A stretch of 64,000 nt of DNA from Nonomuraea guangzhouensis (lineage in GTDB: Bacteria > Actinomycetota > Actinomycetes > Streptosporangiales > Streptosporangiaceae), in NCBI RefSeq assembly GCF_019396345.1, contig NZ_JAHKRM010000001.1, forward strand, positions 62,001 to 126,000, given 5' to 3'. Under the pieces are notes generated by a model. The model was not told the origin of the DNA. It saw nothing but the letters and a program-made list of their open reading frames with translations, and searched no databases. Below, one piece after another: positions 46,319 through 55,074 of this stretch (positions are counted from its first letter, which is position 1; every line of letters begins with the position of its first letter). A program made the translations under genes and the position numbers.

Positions 46319-46703
46319 TGAGCACCCTTTCGAGCAAGTTGAGGTCCGGCTTTCCCGCGTCCAGCGCAGGCTGGTGCACGCGGATCAGGCCCTCCGACGC
46401 CATGTCGGCGATCAGCACCCGGACCACCCCAAGAGGCTGCCGTAAAAGGGCGGAGATCTCGGCAACCGACCTGACGTTCCGGGTGAGCTGAATGATCGCC
46501 TGATACTCCGGACTTAGAAGTGAAATGTCTTGATATTCCGAGGTCACGGAGGACACGAGCGCCTCCATGGCGAACTTCATCCGCGGGGCCGTACGGCCCC
46601 CTGTCACGGCATACGGCCGGACAAGGGAACTCGGCTTCTGCGGACGGGGAGCCGACGGATGCGGCGGAGTGCTATCACCAGCCCAACCCTGACCTGACAT
46701 CAT
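46299..46703 (-). CDS. cvnC: Conservon 2 DUF742 protein CvnC
   Basis: 134 residues with LVRPYAVTGGRTAPRMKFAM, LTRNVRSVAEISALLRQPLG and VLIADMASEGLIRVHQPALD, then LLERVLSGLRRL. The N-terminal 30 residues are low in complexity. It starts 23 bp after cvnB, slightly further apart than in the other conservons. Confidence 0.92.
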   Translation of the reverse strand: MMSGQGWAGDSTPPHPSAPRPQKPSSLVRPYAVTGGRTAPRMKFAMEALVSSVTSEYQDISLLSPEYQAIIQLTRNVRSVAEISALLRQPLGVVRVLIADMASEGLIRVHQPALDAGKPDLNLLERVLSGLRRL

Positions 46704-46726
46704 GTTCTTCTCCTGTCACCGTCCGG

Positions 46727-47149
46727 CTAACGCGGACGGGACGCCTGCAGCTCGGCGCGTACGGCCGGGGTGAGCACTTGGCCCGCCCGCTCCACGAGCA
46801 GCGTCATCTGGTACGCGACCAGGCCCATGTCACAATCGGGCGCGGCGAGCACAGCGAGGCAGGAGCCATCGCTGATGGACATGATCATCAGAAGTCCGCG
46901 CTGCATCTCGATGACGGTCTGGGTGACCATACCGCCTTCGAACACACGAGCCGCGCCTTGCGTCAGGCTGATCACACCCGAGGCGACCGCGGCCAACTGG
47001 TCGGCCCGGTCCTTGGGAAAACCCTCGGAGAAGGCCAGTGGCAAGCCGTCAGACGACACCACCACGGTGTGCGCGACACCGGGCACGTTGTTGACGAAGT
47101 CGGTGATCAGCCAGCTGATGCCACGCGCTCCCTGGCTCAGTTCTCTCAT
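46727..47149 (-). CDS. cvnB: Conservon 2 roadblock/LC7 protein CvnB
   Basis: 140 residues forming one roadblock domain (WLITDFVNNVPGVAHTVVVS to MGLVAYQMTLLVERAGQVL). Very similar to the conservon 1 protein. The ATG overlaps cvnA by four bases. Confidence 0.93.
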   Translation of the reverse strand: MRELSQGARGISWLITDFVNNVPGVAHTVVVSSDGLPLAFSEGFPKDRADQLAAVASGVISLTQGAARVFEGGMVTQTVIEMQRGLLMIMSISDGSCLAVLAAPDCDMGLVAYQMTLLVERAGQVLTPAVRAELQASRPR

Positions 47150-50100
47150 TGCTCCTCCTCATTGTCATCTCCGCGGGTGAACGCGCGGCCTTGCCGAACC
47201 CCCTGCTGGAAGCTGGACAGCCGGCTCCGCAGGCGATCGGGGGAGATCTGCGGTGCCGGTGACGTCGCCTGCGGTTCCGCCAGGCTGGCCGTACCGGGCA
47301 CCAGGTTGGCCTTCGGCACCCGCCGCGGCAGGCCGGAAGCCGTCGTACCGCCCTTGGCCGGCTCGGCGGCGGCCTGCGCGGCCTGCCAGCCGGTGTCGGC
47401 GGGCGAGGACCACGACGCGCTCACGCCGGACCCGCCCGGCACGCGTTGCGGCAGCGCCGGCTTGTCCGTCGTCGCGGCGGACGCGGCGGCCGGCGTCGCC
47501 GCCGGCGGGGGCGCCGCGGCGGGCTGGGCATAGGGCTGCGCGTACGGCTGAGCGGGCGGCTGCGCGAAGGGCTGGGCCGCGTGCGGCGTGGTGAGCGGGC
47601 CGGCGGGCGGCACGGCCGGGATCCCGCCGATCTGCGTCTCCTCCTGCGCGGAGGATTCGGAGATCGGCTCCTGGTACGGCTTGACCTGCTCGGGCTCCGG
47701 CCGGCGGAACCAGTCGGAGCCGACCGACGAGAAGATCGGCAGGAAGTCGTCGCTCTGCTCCATCGGCGAGTTGCGCACCACCGGGAGCGGGCCGGTCAGA
47801 TCCTTCGAGGAGTACTCGCCGGGGCCGAACGGGTTGAACGCGCCGCGCCCGTTGTGCGTGAACGGCTCGACGGGCGGGATGGGCGAGTCGGCGAACGACG
47901 GCCAGCGGTGCTCCTCGAACCCGAAGCCCGGCTGCGAGTCGCCACCGTAGGGCGACTTGGGCTGCTCGACGAACGGCGACCTGGGCGGCTGCTCCTCCAC
48001 CGACCCGTAGGGCGGCCAGTTCGACTCCTGCGCCGGCACCGGCGGGGGCGGCTCCGTGGCGAAGGACGGCCAGCGGGGCTCGTCCTGCGCGGGCGGTGGC
48101 GGTTCGGTGGCGAAGGAGGGCCAGCGCTGCTCGTCCTGCCGCGGCGGCTCCTCGGCGAACGACGGCCAGCGCTGCTCCGGCGCGGCGGCCGCGGGCGGCT
48201 CTTCGGCGAAGGACGGCCAGCGCTGCTCGTCGGGCTGCTGCCGCGGCGGCTGCTCCTCGCCGAACGGCGGCCAGTTGCCGCCGCCACCCGGCAGCGGCAG
48301 CGAGCCCGGCCACTGCGTGTCGACCGGCGCGTCGTCCGACGTGCGGATGTCGGGGGTGTCGGTCTTCGGCCCGCCGTAGACGCCCGAGCCGTTCGTCGAG
48401 GACGGCTCGATCATGCTCGGGTCGAAGGTGGTGAAGGCTTCGTACTGGCTGCCGCGCTGCTGCGGCACCGCGCCCTGGGGACCGGCGATGAGCATGTCGG
48501 GCAGCATGACGAGCGCGGCGAGGCCGCCGGGCTCCTTCATCCCGAGCTGGACCCTGATGCCGTGGCGCAGCGCCAGGCGGCCGACCACGAACAGGCCCAT
48601 GCGGCGCGAGACGGCCACGTCCACGACCGGCGGGTTGGCCAGCCGCCAGTTGGCCTCGGCCAGCTCGTCGGCCGACATGCCGATGCCCAGGTCGCTGATC
48701 ATCACCTGGATCCCGCCCTCGATGGGCGTGCTGGTGACCTGGACCTTGCTCTCGCGCGGGGAGAAGGAGATGGCGTTCTCGATCAGCTCGGCGAGCAGGT
48801 GCACGGCGTCGGTGACGGCCGGGCCGGCGATCTCGATGCCGGACGGGATCTGGATCTGGACCCGCTCGTAGTTCTCGACCTCGGACAGCGAGGCGCGGGC
48901 GATGTCGACCAGCGGCACCGGCTCGCTCCACTTGCGGGCGGCCTCCTGGCCGGCGAGGACCAGGAGGTTCTCGCTGTTGCGGCGCATGCGGGTGGCCAGG
49001 TGGTCGAGCCGGAACAGGTTCGCCAGCCGGTTCTCGTCCTCCTCGCCCTGCTCCAGTCCCTCGATGAGCTGCAGCTGCCGCTCGACGAGCGTCTGGCTGC
49101 GCCGGGAGAGGTTGACGAACATCGAGTTGACGTTGGCACGCAGCTTGGCCTCGTCGCCGGCCAGCCGGATCGCCTCGCGGTGGACCTCGTCGAAGGCCCG
49201 GGCCACTTCCCCGATCTCGTCGCGGGTGTTGACACCGACGGAGGGCACGTCGGGCACCTCCGCGCTGTCGCCGGACTCGCGCAGCAGGCGGACGGTCTCG
49301 GGCAGCCGGGTGGTGGCCACCTGGAGCGCCTCGGCACGCAGCCGGCGCAGCGGGCGGACCAGCGAACCGGCCACCCGGGTGGTGATCACCAGGACGAGGA
49401 GCAGCAGGACCAGGATGGTCGCGCCGGAGATGATGGCGCTGCGCTGCTCGGTGTCGCTCAGGTCGCGGGTGGTGGCCACGATCCTGGTGGCCAGGCCGTC
49501 CTCGACCTTGCGCATGGCGTTGGCGGCCAGCGTGGTGCTCTCGTACCAGAGCTGGATGTCACGGCGAGTGGTGATGTCCAGGTCCTTGATGGTCTGGAAC
49601 TCTCGCAGCTGGGCCAGGGCGCGCTGACGCATCGCGTCCGCGCGGTCGATCTGCTGACCTCGTACGCCCTTCTGAAACGCCTGGAGATCCGGGCGGGTGG
49701 CTTCCGCCTCGAAGGTGGCCTGCTCGGCCTGCTGGTTGTTCCACGAACCGAGGAAGTCGGAGAGGTCGTCGTAGTCGAGCCGGCGTTCGATCAGCGCCAC
49801 GATCAGGATGCCCTGCTGACGCGAGACCTCTTCCTTGGTCCGGTCGAGGGCGGTCAGCGCGGCCACGTCGCCCTGCAGGCGGTCGTCGCTGATGCCGTCA
49901 CCCAGGTCGCCCTGGAGGTTCTCGAGCACGTCGATCATGGAGGAGTAGGTGCGGAGCGCGGCTCGGGGCGGCACGCTCGCCTCACCCGCGATCGACTTGC
50001 GCAGGCCGTCGAGGCCGGTGAGCCATCGGCGGATCTCCGACACCTCTTCGATGACGCGGGCGGTGTAGGTGGCGTCGATGGCCGTCATGCCGGCGAGCAC

Positions 50101-50445
50101 CCGCTGCTTGGCGGCATCGGAGGCCTGGCGCTGCGCCTTGAGCTGACTCAGCCGGCTGGGGCGCCGGCGGTCGGCCATGTACCACGCGGTGAGCGTGCGT
50201 TCCTTGGCGAGCTCGTGCGACAGTGCGCCGACGCGCTGGACCAGCTCGGCGACCGTGGTCAGCCGGCGGTACTCGGAGCTGGTGCCGATGGCGTTCGCCA
50301 GCTGGACCCCGGCGAGCAGCACACCCACGATGGTGGGGATGAGGATCAGCGCCACCAGCCTGGAGCGCACGCGCCAGTTCGCCAGCCGGAACCGTCCGCC
50401 TGTGTGCTCCCCGGACCTGGTGTGCCTGGGGTTATCCGTCCTCAC
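47146..50445 (-). CDS. cvnA: Conservon 2 nitrate-sensor-like histidine kinase CvnA, with long repeat tail
   Basis: About 1,099 residues from the GTG at 50445. Layout as in conservon 1: membrane helix after LANWRVRSRLVAL, NIT-type extracellular domain, second helix (GATILVLLLLVLVITTRVAG), HAMP, LFRLDHLATRMRRNSENLL and HATPase motifs HLLAELIENAISFSP and ISDLGIGM. The roughly 450-residue C-terminal tail is Pro/Glu/Trp-rich and contains at least five copies of a unit like QRWPSFAEEPP, followed by PAQPYAQPYAQP runs. It ends in the same motifs as the other CvnA copies. The kinase domain lacks an obvious partner response regulator nearby, as is normal for conservons. Confidence 0.9.
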   Translation of the reverse strand: MRTDNPRHTRSGEHTGGRFRLANWRVRSRLVALILIPTIVGVLLAGVQLANAIGTSSEYRRLTTVAELVQRVGALSHELAKERTLTAWYMADRRRPSRLSQLKAQRQASDAAKQRVLAGMTAIDATYTARVIEEVSEIRRWLTGLDGLRKSIAGEASVPPRAALRTYSSMIDVLENLQGDLGDGISDDRLQGDVAALTALDRTKEEVSRQQGILIVALIERRLDYDDLSDFLGSWNNQQAEQATFEAEATRPDLQAFQKGVRGQQIDRADAMRQRALAQLREFQTIKDLDITTRRDIQLWYESTTLAANAMRKVEDGLATRIVATTRDLSDTEQRSAIISGATILVLLLLVLVITTRVAGSLVRPLRRLRAEALQVATTRLPETVRLLRESGDSAEVPDVPSVGVNTRDEIGEVARAFDEVHREAIRLAGDEAKLRANVNSMFVNLSRRSQTLVERQLQLIEGLEQGEEDENRLANLFRLDHLATRMRRNSENLLVLAGQEAARKWSEPVPLVDIARASLSEVENYERVQIQIPSGIEIAGPAVTDAVHLLAELIENAISFSPRESKVQVTSTPIEGGIQVMISDLGIGMSADELAEANWRLANPPVVDVAVSRRMGLFVVGRLALRHGIRVQLGMKEPGGLAALVMLPDMLIAGPQGAVPQQRGSQYEAFTTFDPSMIEPSSTNGSGVYGGPKTDTPDIRTSDDAPVDTQWPGSLPLPGGGGNWPPFGEEQPPRQQPDEQRWPSFAEEPPAAAAPEQRWPSFAEEPPRQDEQRWPSFATEPPPPAQDEPRWPSFATEPPPPVPAQESNWPPYGSVEEQPPRSPFVEQPKSPYGGDSQPGFGFEEHRWPSFADSPIPPVEPFTHNGRGAFNPFGPGEYSSKDLTGPLPVVRNSPMEQSDDFLPIFSSVGSDWFRRPEPEQVKPYQEPISESSAQEETQIGGIPAVPPAGPLTTPHAAQPFAQPPAQPYAQPYAQPAAAPPPAATPAAASAATTDKPALPQRVPGGSGVSASWSSPADTGWQAAQAAAEPAKGGTTASGLPRRVPKANLVPGTASLAEPQATSPAPQISPDRLRSRLSSFQQGVRQGRAFTRGDDNEEEQ

Positions 50446-50553
50446 TGACTCTCGCAACCTCTCGCCGTTACGTGCTCGAAAATCTGACACGCTTGGGGCG
50501 CATGGGATTTCTGCGGGCCGGGTAATTGGAACACAACCCGTACCAGATCGGCC

Positions 50554-50569
50554 AACCGAACATATCCCA
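50554..50569 (-). promoter_or_regulatory. Shared cvnA-upstream motif, copy 2
   Basis: AACCGAACATATCCCA, directly adjoining AGATCGGCCAA (50545-50555). Both motifs occur upstream of cvnA of conservon 1 too, but there they are 45 bp apart. The gap 50446-50619 also holds the end of the aldehyde dehydrogenase transcript. Confidence 0.5.
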
Positions 50570-50619
50570 TCAAATGCGACCAAACGTGCCTTCGAGGTCG
50601 CATATCGCCGTGCGTGTTT

Positions 50620-52017
50620 TCAGGCGGGCCGGAAGGAGTCGCGCTCCACCGGCGCCGCGTGCTTGACCATCAGGTGACGAGTCACCGAGTACTCCTGCAC
50701 CGCCTCCTGGCTCATGTCCTTGCCGAAACCACTGCCCTTGACCCCACCGTGCGGGGCCTCGCTGGCGATCGGCAGATGATCATTAATCCAGGTCACACCC
50801 ACGTCGAGGCGGTGCGAGACCCGCATCGCCCTGGCCACGTCCCGAGACCACACGGACGAGGCCAGACCGTAACGCGTGTCGTTGGCCAGCATCACGGCCT
50901 CGTCCTCGGTGTCGAACGGCAGGACCACGAGGACGGGGCCGAAGAGTTCACCCTGGACGATATCGCTGTTCTGTGACACTTCGTTAACAAGTGTGGGTAG
51001 GTAATACGAACCGGGCCCTTCGACCGGGATGCCACCCTGCACGACGTGGCCGCCGGAGCCGGAGACGAAGCCGTGCACCCGGTCGCGGTGCGCCGCCGAG
51101 ATCAGCGGGCCGACGTCGGTGGCGGGGTCCCACGGGTCGCCCACGGTGATGCCGGCGAGGGTCTGCCTGATGGCCTCCACCGTGTCGTCGTACACCTGCC
51201 GGGCCACGTAGACGCGGGTGGCGGCGGTGCAGTCCTGACCGGTGTTGTAGGTGGCGCCCATGGCCACCCCGCGGGCCGTCTCCTCCAGGTCGGCGTCCTC
51301 GAAGACCAGCGCGGGCGCCTTGCCGCCGAGCTCCAGGTGCACCCGCTTGAGCGTCTTGGCCGCGCCCGTCATGACGGCCCTGCCGGTCTCCGTCGAACCG
51401 GTGACGCTGACCATGTCCACACCCGGATCGGTGACCAGCGCCTCGCCAACCTCGGCGCCGCCGGTGACCACCCGCACCAGGCCCGCCGGCGCGCCCGCCT
51501 GGACGAACAGCTCGGCCAGGCGCAGCGTGCTGCGCGGCGTCTGCGGGGCGGGCTTGATGACCACCGCGTTGCCCGCGGCGACGGCCGGGCCGAGCTTCCA
51601 CACGGCCATCACGAACGGGAAGTTCCACGGCGCGATCGAGCCGACCACACCGAGCGGGCGACGCAGCATGACCGAGGTGTAGCCGCGGCTGAACACCCCG
51701 GCGCCCGACCCGTCGAGCGAACGGGCGGCCCCGGCGAAGAAGCGCAGGTTGTCGACCGCGAACGGCAGCTCGCCGTCCCTGAAGACGGCCGCGGGCTTGC
51801 CCGTCTCCTCGACCTCCAGCCGGGTCAGCTCCTCGGCGTCGGCCTCGACCAGGTCGGCCAGCCGCAGCAGCACCCGCGCGCGCTCTCCCGGGGTGGCCTG
51901 CGACCACTCCTCGAAGGCGGTGCGCGCCGTCCGCACCGCCCCCGCCACGTCTTCCACCGGGGTGTCGGGGACCAGGTCGCAGACGAGCCCGGTCGCCGGG
52001 TTGATCAGCTCACGCAT
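50620..52017 (-). CDS. Aldehyde dehydrogenase, gamma-aminobutyraldehyde dehydrogenase-like
   Basis: A 465-residue NAD(P)-dependent enzyme oxidising an aldehyde to the acid. Visible are PWNFPFVMAVWKLGPAVAAG, the catalytic Glu in LELGGKAP, and the catalytic Cys in YNTGQDCTAATRVYV. The segment WINDHLPIASEAPHGGVKGS near the end resembles 4-aminobutyraldehyde and betaine-aldehyde dehydrogenases. Together with the neighbouring polyamine-type transporter this would fit putrescine breakdown, but no aminotransferase is present here. Its ATG overlaps the glycosyltransferase stop by eight bases, so both share a transcript. Confidence 0.88.
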   Translation of the reverse strand: MRELINPATGLVCDLVPDTPVEDVAGAVRTARTAFEEWSQATPGERARVLLRLADLVEADAEELTRLEVEETGKPAAVFRDGELPFAVDNLRFFAGAARSLDGSGAGVFSRGYTSVMLRRPLGVVGSIAPWNFPFVMAVWKLGPAVAAGNAVVIKPAPQTPRSTLRLAELFVQAGAPAGLVRVVTGGAEVGEALVTDPGVDMVSVTGSTETGRAVMTGAAKTLKRVHLELGGKAPALVFEDADLEETARGVAMGATYNTGQDCTAATRVYVARQVYDDTVEAIRQTLAGITVGDPWDPATDVGPLISAAHRDRVHGFVSGSGGHVVQGGIPVEGPGSYYLPTLVNEVSQNSDIVQGELFGPVLVVLPFDTEDEAVMLANDTRYGLASSVWSRDVARAMRVSHRLDVGVTWINDHLPIASEAPHGGVKGSGFGKDMSQEAVQEYSVTRHLMVKHAAPVERDSFRPA

Positions 52018-53293
52018 CGGACTTCAGGCCCAGGGTCTCGATCAGGTCGGCGGCCTTGCGCAGACCGTCGCGGCCGCGGATCTCCTCGCCCGCGGCGGCC
52101 AGCCTGGCGCGCAGCTCCGAGTCGCCGAGCAGGCGGTCGAGCGCACCCGTCAGCTCCTCGTCGGTGAAGGTGTAGGTCGACAGCCGCACGCCGTAGCCGA
52201 GCTCGTCCACGCGCTGGGCGTTGTCGTACTGGTCCCAGAACAGCGGCAGCAGGATCATCGGCTTGCCGAAGTGCAGCGCCTCGGTGGTGGTGTTGTTGCC
52301 GCCGTGCGTGATGACCAGGTCGCAGAGCGGGATGATCTTCGTCTGCGGCAGGAACTCGGCGCCCCACATGTTGTCGGCCAGCTTGATCTCCTCGTGCAGC
52401 GGGCCCTTGGAGACGATGAACTGGTGCGGGGTGGTGGCCAGCACGTCGATCACCCGCTGCATCAGCTCCACGTCGGAGGAGCCGAGCGAGCCGAGCGAGA
52501 AGTAGACCAGCGCGCCGTTGTTGCGCTGGAACGGCAGCTGGAAGTCCTCGTCGGTCTCACGGACCGAGGAGTCGAGCCGGTGCCAGCTGGGGCCGAGCGG
52601 CCGGGCGTCGGTGTAGTCGAGGATCTCCGGGAACACGTAGAGGTTCAGGTCGCCCTCGTGGATGAAGTCGAGGTCGGGCAGCGGTTCGGTGCCCTGCTCG
52701 ACGCACCACTCGTTGAAGGCCGCCCAGACCTCACGGTGGGTGCGGTCGTACTCGGCGCGGAAGGCGTCCCACTCACCGCGGTGGTCGGCGGGCAGCCCCG
52801 AGAACACCGGGGCGATGTCGTCGCCGCGCACCTCCAGCGGGTTGCAGGACACGATGCGGACGAACTTCTTGCCGGTCGTGAGCAGCGCCGGGAAGGTGAT
52901 GACGTTGTCCTCGACGATGACGTCCGGCTGGACCCGCTCGATGATGGCCTTGAGCTGCGGCTCGCAGTACTTGACGCCGTCGATGAGCGAGTCCCAGATG
53001 GGCTTGGTCACCGTCTCGAGCTGCTCCAGCGTGCTCTTGCGGTATTCGGGGGCGGTCTCCCGGATGAAATCCTTCCAGAACTGCCCCGCGTCCTGCTCCT
53101 CGGCCCCTTCGGCCGGCGGCGCCAGGTCGACCAGGTCCTCCTCGAAACCGAGCGCTTCGAGCTTGCCCTTCCACGACGACTCTGCGGCGAAGACGACGCG
53201 GTGACCGCGGCGACGCAGGATGTCGCCAATACCGATGCTGTTGTTCGTGGGCCCGTAGGCGCTTTCCGGCATGAACAGGATGGTGAGGGACAT
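52010..53293 (-). CDS. UGT/MGT-type glycosyltransferase (GT1)
   Basis: A 427-residue GT-B-fold enzyme. The N-terminal half starts LTILFMPESAYGPTNNSIGI. The C-terminal half holds the nucleotide-sugar site: VYFSLGSLGSSDVELM, then QTKIIPLCDLVITHGGNNTT, ILLPLFWDQYDNAQRV and ELGYGVRL, the PSPG-like pattern of macrolide and UDP-glucuronosyl transferases. Acceptor and donor are unknown. CGGAG precedes the ATG at 53293. It is divergent from the TetR regulator, and the shared operator lies in between. Confidence 0.87.
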   Translation of the reverse strand: MSLTILFMPESAYGPTNNSIGIGDILRRRGHRVVFAAESSWKGKLEALGFEEDLVDLAPPAEGAEEQDAGQFWKDFIRETAPEYRKSTLEQLETVTKPIWDSLIDGVKYCEPQLKAIIERVQPDVIVEDNVITFPALLTTGKKFVRIVSCNPLEVRGDDIAPVFSGLPADHRGEWDAFRAEYDRTHREVWAAFNEWCVEQGTEPLPDLDFIHEGDLNLYVFPEILDYTDARPLGPSWHRLDSSVRETDEDFQLPFQRNNGALVYFSLGSLGSSDVELMQRVIDVLATTPHQFIVSKGPLHEEIKLADNMWGAEFLPQTKIIPLCDLVITHGGNNTTTEALHFGKPMILLPLFWDQYDNAQRVDELGYGVRLSTYTFTDEELTGALDRLLGDSELRARLAAAGEEIRGRDGLRKAADLIETLGLKSDA

Positions 53294-53318
53294 CGCAGAC
53301 TCCGAGGTGGACTAGCAA

Positions 53319-53334
53319 TTGAAGAGGAATTCAA
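53319..53334. promoter_or_regulatory. Putative operator TTGAA-N6-TTCAA, copy 1
   Basis: TTGAAGAGGAATTCAA, an inverted repeat with 5-bp arms, lies between the glycosyltransferase (minus) and TetR (plus) genes. It matches the site at 57965-57980 in 13 of 16 positions, differing only in three central bases. Flanking A/T bases extend the symmetry by one or two positions. It is a likely target of the adjacent TetR-family protein. Confidence 0.65.
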
Positions 53335-53413
53335 ATACTCATCTAGCGGGGACGCCAACTTCAAGGCACTATGGTCACGGCTTCCTGAACGGCAGACAAA
53401 CAAGGCGGTGATT

Positions 53414-54031
53414 GTGGCCCAGCGAAAGAGCCGCAGCGACCGGCGCATCGACCTGATCGAGGCGGCCCGGCGGGCCATCATCCGTCACGGCATCGACCGC
53501 GTCCAGCTCTCGCATGTGGCCGAGGAGGCCGGGCTGACCTCCGGTGCCGTGCTCTATCACTACCCCGACCTCAGCGAGCTGCTGGTCGAGGCGCAGCACG
53601 CCGGGATGGAGCGGTTCTACGAGCAGCGGCTGCGCCAGCTCGTCGCGCTCACCGACCCGGCGGAGAAGCTGGTCATGACGATCAGGTCGGGGCTGCCGAC
53701 CGGTCCGCTGGATCCCGACGTCAGGCTGCTCAACGAGCTCGGCGGGGCCGCGGGGCGCAACAGGGTGTACGGCGTGCTGCTCACCTCCCTGTACGACCGG
53801 CAGGTGTCGATGTACCAGTCGATCCTGGACACGGGTTCCGCGCTCGGAGTGTTCAAGCTGAGCTCCGACTCGCTGACGATCTCGCGCAACCTGGTGGCCC
53901 TGGAGGACGCCTACGGCTACCGGATCACCGCCCGGCACCCGGTGATAGACCCGCAGGAGGCGGCCGAGCTGATCCTCTCCTACGCGCGCACGGCGACGGG
54001 CCACGAGCTGACTCATCCGGCCGTGCCCTGA
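53414..54031 (+). CDS. TetR-family transcriptional regulator
   Basis: 205 residues from the GTG at 53414 (AAGG eight bases upstream; a GTG two codons earlier is possible). The N-terminal HTH is RRIDLIEAARRAIIRHGIDR followed by VAEEAGLTSGAVLYHYPDLS. The C-terminal ligand domain is of the TetR_C_6/BetI-like type. BetI-like repressors respond to choline or polyamine-type ligands. The gene is convergent with potA (19 bp overlap of the 3' ends) and divergent from the glycosyltransferase, over an operator-like palindrome. Confidence 0.87.
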   Translation: MAQRKSRSDRRIDLIEAARRAIIRHGIDRVQLSHVAEEAGLTSGAVLYHYPDLSELLVEAQHAGMERFYEQRLRQLVALTDPAEKLVMTIRSGLPTGPLDPDVRLLNELGGAAGRNRVYGVLLTSLYDRQVSMYQSILDTGSALGVFKLSSDSLTISRNLVALEDAYGYRITARHPVIDPQEAAELILSYARTATGHELTHPAVP

Positions 54032-55074
54032 CCCGCCGGGATGATGACGGCGTCGTCGTGCCGCCAGTGCAGCTTGACCTTGGCGCCCTGCTGCACGGCG
54101 CTGGCGCCCTGCACGGCCACCAGGACCGGCTTGACGTGGCCGGGCAGGTCGACCGAGATGTGGGAGACGCCGCCGTAGAAGCTGACGTCGAGCACGGTGC
54201 CCTTGAGTCCGTGGGCAGCCGTCTCGTCGCGTAGCTCGACCTTCTCCGGGCGGACGCCGAGGAGCGCCTTGGCGCCGGCCTCGAGCTCCTCCAGCGGGGT
54301 GCCGGGCAGCAGGCCGAAGTCGGCGGTCCTGAGGCCCTCCGCGCCGCCGGCCGTACCCTCGAACAGGTTGTTGGCGCCGACGAAGTCGGCGACGAAGGGG
54401 GTGCGGGGCCGCTCGTAGAGCTCGACGGGCTCGTCCACCTGGCGCACGCCGCCCCGCTCGAAGACCGCGATGCGGTCGGCCAGCGACATGGCCTCCTCCT
54501 GGTCGTGGGTGACGACCACGAAGGTGATGCCGACCTCGTGCTGCAGCCGCTTGAGCTCCAGCTGCATGTCGGCGCGGACCTTCTTGTCGAGCGCGGAGAG
54601 CGGCTCGTCGAGCAGGAGCAGGCGCGGGCGCTTGACGATGGACCGGGCGAGCGCGACGCGCTGACGCTGGCCGCCGGAGAGCTGGGCGGGCTTGCGCGCG
54701 CCGAGCTCCGACAGGCCGACGGTCTCCAGCACCTCGCCGACCCGCTGCTTGATCTCCTGGCGCGGCAGCTTCTCCCGCTCCAGGCCGTAGGCCACGTTCT
54801 TGGCGACGGTCATGTGCGGGAACAGCGCGTACGACTGGAACATCAGGCTGATCGGCCGCCGGTTCGGCTGCTTGGCGAGCAGGTCCTCACCGTCGAGGGT
54901 CACCGTGCCGCCGTCGGGCGTCTCGAACCCGGCCAGGATGCGCAGCAGCGTGGTCTTACCGCACCCGGAGGGCCCCAGCAGGGCGAAGAACTCACCCTGG
55001 CGGATCTCCAGCGAGACTCCGTCGAGCGCGGTCACATCACCGAACCGCCGGGTGATCCGGTCAATCTTGAGCAC
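54013..55074 (-). CDS. Polyamine-type ABC transporter ATP-binding protein (PotA-like)
   Basis: 353 residues: GPSGCGKTTLLRILAG (Walker A), FQSYALFPHMTV (Q loop), LSGGQRQRVALARSI, LLLDEPLSALD and VVTHDQEEAMSLADR. A C-terminal TOBE domain follows (LLGVRPEKVELRDE). The GTG at 55074 overlaps the preceding permease gene by 14 bp. Classification as spermidine/putrescine type rests on the whole four-gene set. Confidence 0.9.
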   Translation of the reverse strand: MLKIDRITRRFGDVTALDGVSLEIRQGEFFALLGPSGCGKTTLLRILAGFETPDGGTVTLDGEDLLAKQPNRRPISLMFQSYALFPHMTVAKNVAYGLEREKLPRQEIKQRVGEVLETVGLSELGARKPAQLSGGQRQRVALARSIVKRPRLLLLDEPLSALDKKVRADMQLELKRLQHEVGITFVVVTHDQEEAMSLADRIAVFERGGVRQVDEPVELYERPRTPFVADFVGANNLFEGTAGGAEGLRTADFGLLPGTPLEELEAGAKALLGVRPEKVELRDETAAHGLKGTVLDVSFYGGVSHISVDLPGHVKPVLVAVQGASAVQQGAKVKLHWRHDDAVIIPAGQGTAG

